From assembly GCA_026388695.1 (NCBI GenBank), contig JAPLJH010000060.1, forward strand, positions 1 through 44,686: a stretch of 44,686 bases of DNA, read 5' to 3'. Below the pieces are notes generated by a model. That model was not told the origin of the DNA. It searched no databases and saw only the letters and a list, made by a program, of their open reading frames with translations. The stretch comes from Deltaproteobacteria bacterium. GTDB lineage: Bacteria > Desulfobacterota > Desulfobulbia > Desulfobulbales > Desulfurivibrionaceae. This document shows positions 43,087 to 44,686 of the stretch, one piece after another. The position numbers were made by a program, and so were the translations under genes. How positions within the stretch are numbered: the stretch's first letter is position 1; each line of letters opens with the position of its first letter.

Positions 43087-43812
43087 TCATGTTGGTAGAC
43101 CCTTGAACAGCAGTTCCCGTTCGCGTTGGCGGATATAGCGGGTTAGTTCATCCTCTTCCTTCCGTTTGCTTTGGAAGGCCACCCCATAAAAGACAAGACC
43201 CATATGCCGGTCATGGAAGGTTCTGACCACTTCTCCCTGGGGTATCTTTTGTTGCTGCCAGCCGGCAAGAAGGTCTCCGCTTTCCTTGGCCGGAATGGAC
43301 AGGGCTATGTCCTGAATGGCGGTTCGCGGCAACTCCACCGGTTTTTTGGAAAAAAAGAGCATGCCCACGGCGCTGACATTTCTTACCTTCAGACCGGTGT
43401 GCAGGTTGTTGTTGCTCCGGAAGGAAACATGGCAGCCGTGCGGCATATCGACCCGGTAGCTGGCCCGGCGTTGCAGGCGGAAAATTTCACTCGGCGGGGA
43501 AGATTGCAAGGTATCCGCAGATTCGGCCAGGATACGCAGGTCAAAATGGGTGGTAAGCCGTGCCTCATCCTTGAAAATAAGCCGGATTTTTTGGCAGGCG
43601 CACCAGTCGCGGGGCTTATCGATGAGCAGGCCCTGGGCGTTTGCGCCGATCAGGATGGCGGGGCCGGACTGGTAGCCTTTGCTGGCAAGAAAGATCGGGA
43701 GATGCTCAGCCACGAGTCGGGTGACAGCTTGGCCGATAAGCTCGCTTGAAACTGAGCTTTCATAGCCAGCGCCGATGTCCTGCCAGCCGGAAACGGAGAG
43801 AGTTTTTTTCAT
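43087..43812 (-). CDS. PilZ-domain c-di-GMP receptor (YcgR-like)
   Basis: The 241-residue protein has an N-terminal YcgR-N-like part (about residues 20-110) and a C-terminal PilZ domain. RASYR at 116-120 matches the RxxxR part of the c-di-GMP motif, and NVSAVG at 145-150 matches (D/N)xSxxG. Both parts of the binding site are therefore present. YcgR-type proteins bind c-di-GMP and act on flagellar or surface functions. The gene stop is five bases from the PAS kinase stop (convergent), and the start is preceded by a hairpin. It lies 103 bases after the membrane diguanylate cyclase gene on the same strand. Confidence 0.88.
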   Translation of the reverse strand: MKKTLSVSGWQDIGAGYESSVSSELIGQAVTRLVAEHLPIFLASKGYQSGPAILIGANAQGLLIDKPRDWCACQKIRLIFKDEARLTTHFDLRILAESADTLQSSPPSEIFRLQRRASYRVDMPHGCHVSFRSNNNLHTGLKVRNVSAVGMLFFSKKPVELPRTAIQDIALSIPAKESGDLLAGWQQQKIPQGEVVRTFHDRHMGLVFYGVAFQSKRKEEDELTRYIRQRERELLFKGLPT

Positions 43813-43824
43813 GGGCTATGTTAA

Positions 43825-43852
43825 TCCTTTGAACGCATTGATGTTCAAAGGA
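43825..43852 (-). promoter_or_regulatory. Hairpin in the PilZ gene leader that contains AAAGGA
   Basis: The arms TCCTTTGAAC and GTTCAAAGGA are perfect ten-base complements around an eight-base loop. On the minus strand the downstream arm carries AAAGGA, which is the only Shine-Dalgarno-like sequence before the start codon (12 bases away). The hairpin could mask it. There is no T-run, so it is not a terminator for the upstream cyclase gene. Confidence 0.55.
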
Positions 43853-43915
43853 AACTACGCGGAATGGTGCGGGCAGGCAATAAGGGGTACTCTGTATTTT
43901 TCCTGACAAATTGAT

Positions 43916-44686
43916 TCAGGTTGCGATGCCGACGCGGTTGCGCCCGGCTTTTTTGGCTTCGAGCATGGCGGTGTCGGCCTGTTTGATAAAGTCGGAAAGA
44001 TCAGGCGGGGCGGTTGCCTCCGGGGAGTAGCACGCCACGCCGAAGGTGGCGGTGACCCGGATCTGCTGCTGGTCAACGAGGCTGGTTTGGTTCTCAATGG
44101 CTTGGCGCAGGCGTTCCGCCAGAGCGCTTGCTTGCGCCAAATCGGTTTCCGGCAAGATCATAAGAAATTCCTCCCCGCCGTAACGGCCGAGGATGTCGGT
44201 TTGGCGGCATTGCTCCTGGGAGGTAGCGCTGATTGCTTTGAGCACTGTATCGCCAGCTTCATGGCCGTAGGTGTCATTAACCCGTTTGAAATGGTCCGCA
44301 TCAAAAAATATGCAGGAAATGGGATGACGGTAGCGGCTGGTGCGGTCAAGTTCCTCCCGAAAGCGGGTGAGGAGAAAACGGCGGTTTTTCAGCTTGGTCA
44401 GGTAATCGGTTGTCGCCATCTCCCGAATGAGCTCTTCCGCTGCCAGCAGTTTTTTCTGGAGCGCAACAACCAGGCGGAGGACGATTCCCAGGAAAGAGGC
44501 CAGCGTCACCGCGAACAGCAGGCCAAGGAGCAGTCTGTTCAGCATCAGGGCGCGTTCCATTCCCTCAATATTGAAGCGGACGCTGATGCCGCCGCGCACA
44601 TCGCCAAGTTTGTATCCCTGCGCGGCATGGCAGGAGAGGCAGGCCTGCTCGACAAAAAGCGGCGCCATGTAGCGGTAATAGGTGGC
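43916..44686 (-). CDS. Heme-associated membrane diguanylate cyclase, C-terminal part (5' end outside window)
   Basis: The visible part has 256 residues and is open at the right edge. It begins ATYYRYMAPLFVEQACLSCH, where CLSCH is a CxxCH c-type heme motif in the style of Tll0287-like (DUF3365) sensor domains. One transmembrane helix follows (about residues 50-75). The GGDEF domain contains TTDYLTKLKNRR, the metal-binding FFDADHFKRVND, active-site GGEEF and an RQTD inhibition site five residues before it. It should sense a redox or gas signal in the periplasm and make c-di-GMP. The ATG at 44668 is internal. The PilZ gene follows on the same strand. Confidence 0.88.
   Translation of the reverse strand, partial: ATYYRYMAPLFVEQACLSCHAAQGYKLGDVRGGISVRFNIEGMERALMLNRLLLGLLFAVTLASFLGIVLRLVVALQKKLLAAEELIREMATTDYLTKLKNRRFLLTRFREELDRTSRYRHPISCIFFDADHFKRVNDTYGHEAGDTVLKAISATSQEQCRQTDILGRYGGEEFLMILPETDLAQASALAERLRQAIENQTSLVDQQQIRVTATFGVACYSPEATAPPDLSDFIKQADTAMLEAKKAGRNRVGIAT

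Noticed and set aside
1-44686. CRISPR arrays, transposases, integrases, toxin-antitoxin or phage defence genes
   Set aside because: None seen; the genes all belong to cell envelope, metabolism, transport or signalling families.

Overview
The window reads as chromosomal DNA of a Gram-negative, probably anaerobic and motile bacterium of the Desulfobacterota (former Deltaproteobacteria; a Desulfobulbales-like organism is my best guess). This placement is inference. It rests on a full LPS assembly locus, a FadL-type outer membrane protein, a TAXI solute receptor, a NapH-like membrane polyferredoxin, a monoheme c-type cytochrome, a regulator with a cysteine-rich 'two-CW'-like tail, and a very dense set of c-di-GMP and two-component proteins. 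I see no rRNA, tRNA, CRISPR array, intact insertion sequence or prophage.

Region 1 (1-13.45 kb) is an LPS/O-antigen locus. A forward operon runs rfbC (cut by the window edge)-rfbD-rfbB (dTDP-L-rhamnose), then a WaaE/KdtX-like GT2, two GT9 heptosyltransferases, a rhamnosyltransferase-like GT2, an O-antigen ligase and a GT4. Facing it is a reverse operon of msbA, a GT2, a GT11 alpha-1,2-fucosyltransferase-like gene and a GT10 alpha-1,3/4-fucosyltransferase-like gene. The two operons overlap tail to tail by 38 bp. A broken galE N-terminus lies upstream of msbA. Together the genes would build the inner core, add rhamnose and fucose decorations, flip lipid A-core and ligate O-antigen.

Region 2 (13.6-28.5 kb) holds mainly single housekeeping and regulatory genes. 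They are cysK preceded by an XRE-type regulator with a promoter/operator palindrome, an HDOD protein, comM/yifB with a REC-PAS-PAS-GAF-GGDEF protein, a tandem universal stress protein, a lysine 2,3-aminomutase-like radical SAM enzyme, malic enzyme, an orphan TAXI receptor diverging from a tiny PQ-loop-like membrane protein, the Kup potassium transporter and a membrane-anchored ankyrin protein.

Region 3 (28.8-36.4 kb) has a NapH-like polyferredoxin and a flagellin gene sharing a bidirectional terminator. Next comes a reverse gene train: acyl-CoA synthetase, fadL, traB-like, yhbY, cmoB and a 49-residue lysine-rich protein. The first two suggest uptake and activation of exogenous fatty acids.

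Region 4 (36.5-44.7 kb) is a signalling block. It contains a 7TMR-DISM hybrid histidine kinase diverging from a monoheme cytochrome, a Nudix hydrolase, a REC-GGEEF diguanylate cyclase followed by a PAS histidine kinase, a PilZ protein with a 5'-leader hairpin, and a membrane diguanylate cyclase whose visible periplasmic end has a CxxCH heme motif (cut by the window edge).

I found no clearly unprecedented multi-gene system. The best leads are the paired fucosyltransferases in the LPS locus, the two-CW regulator/operator/cysK unit, the heme-cyclase/PilZ/kinase c-di-GMP cluster, and a repeated inverted-repeat element in two leaders of the reverse gene train.
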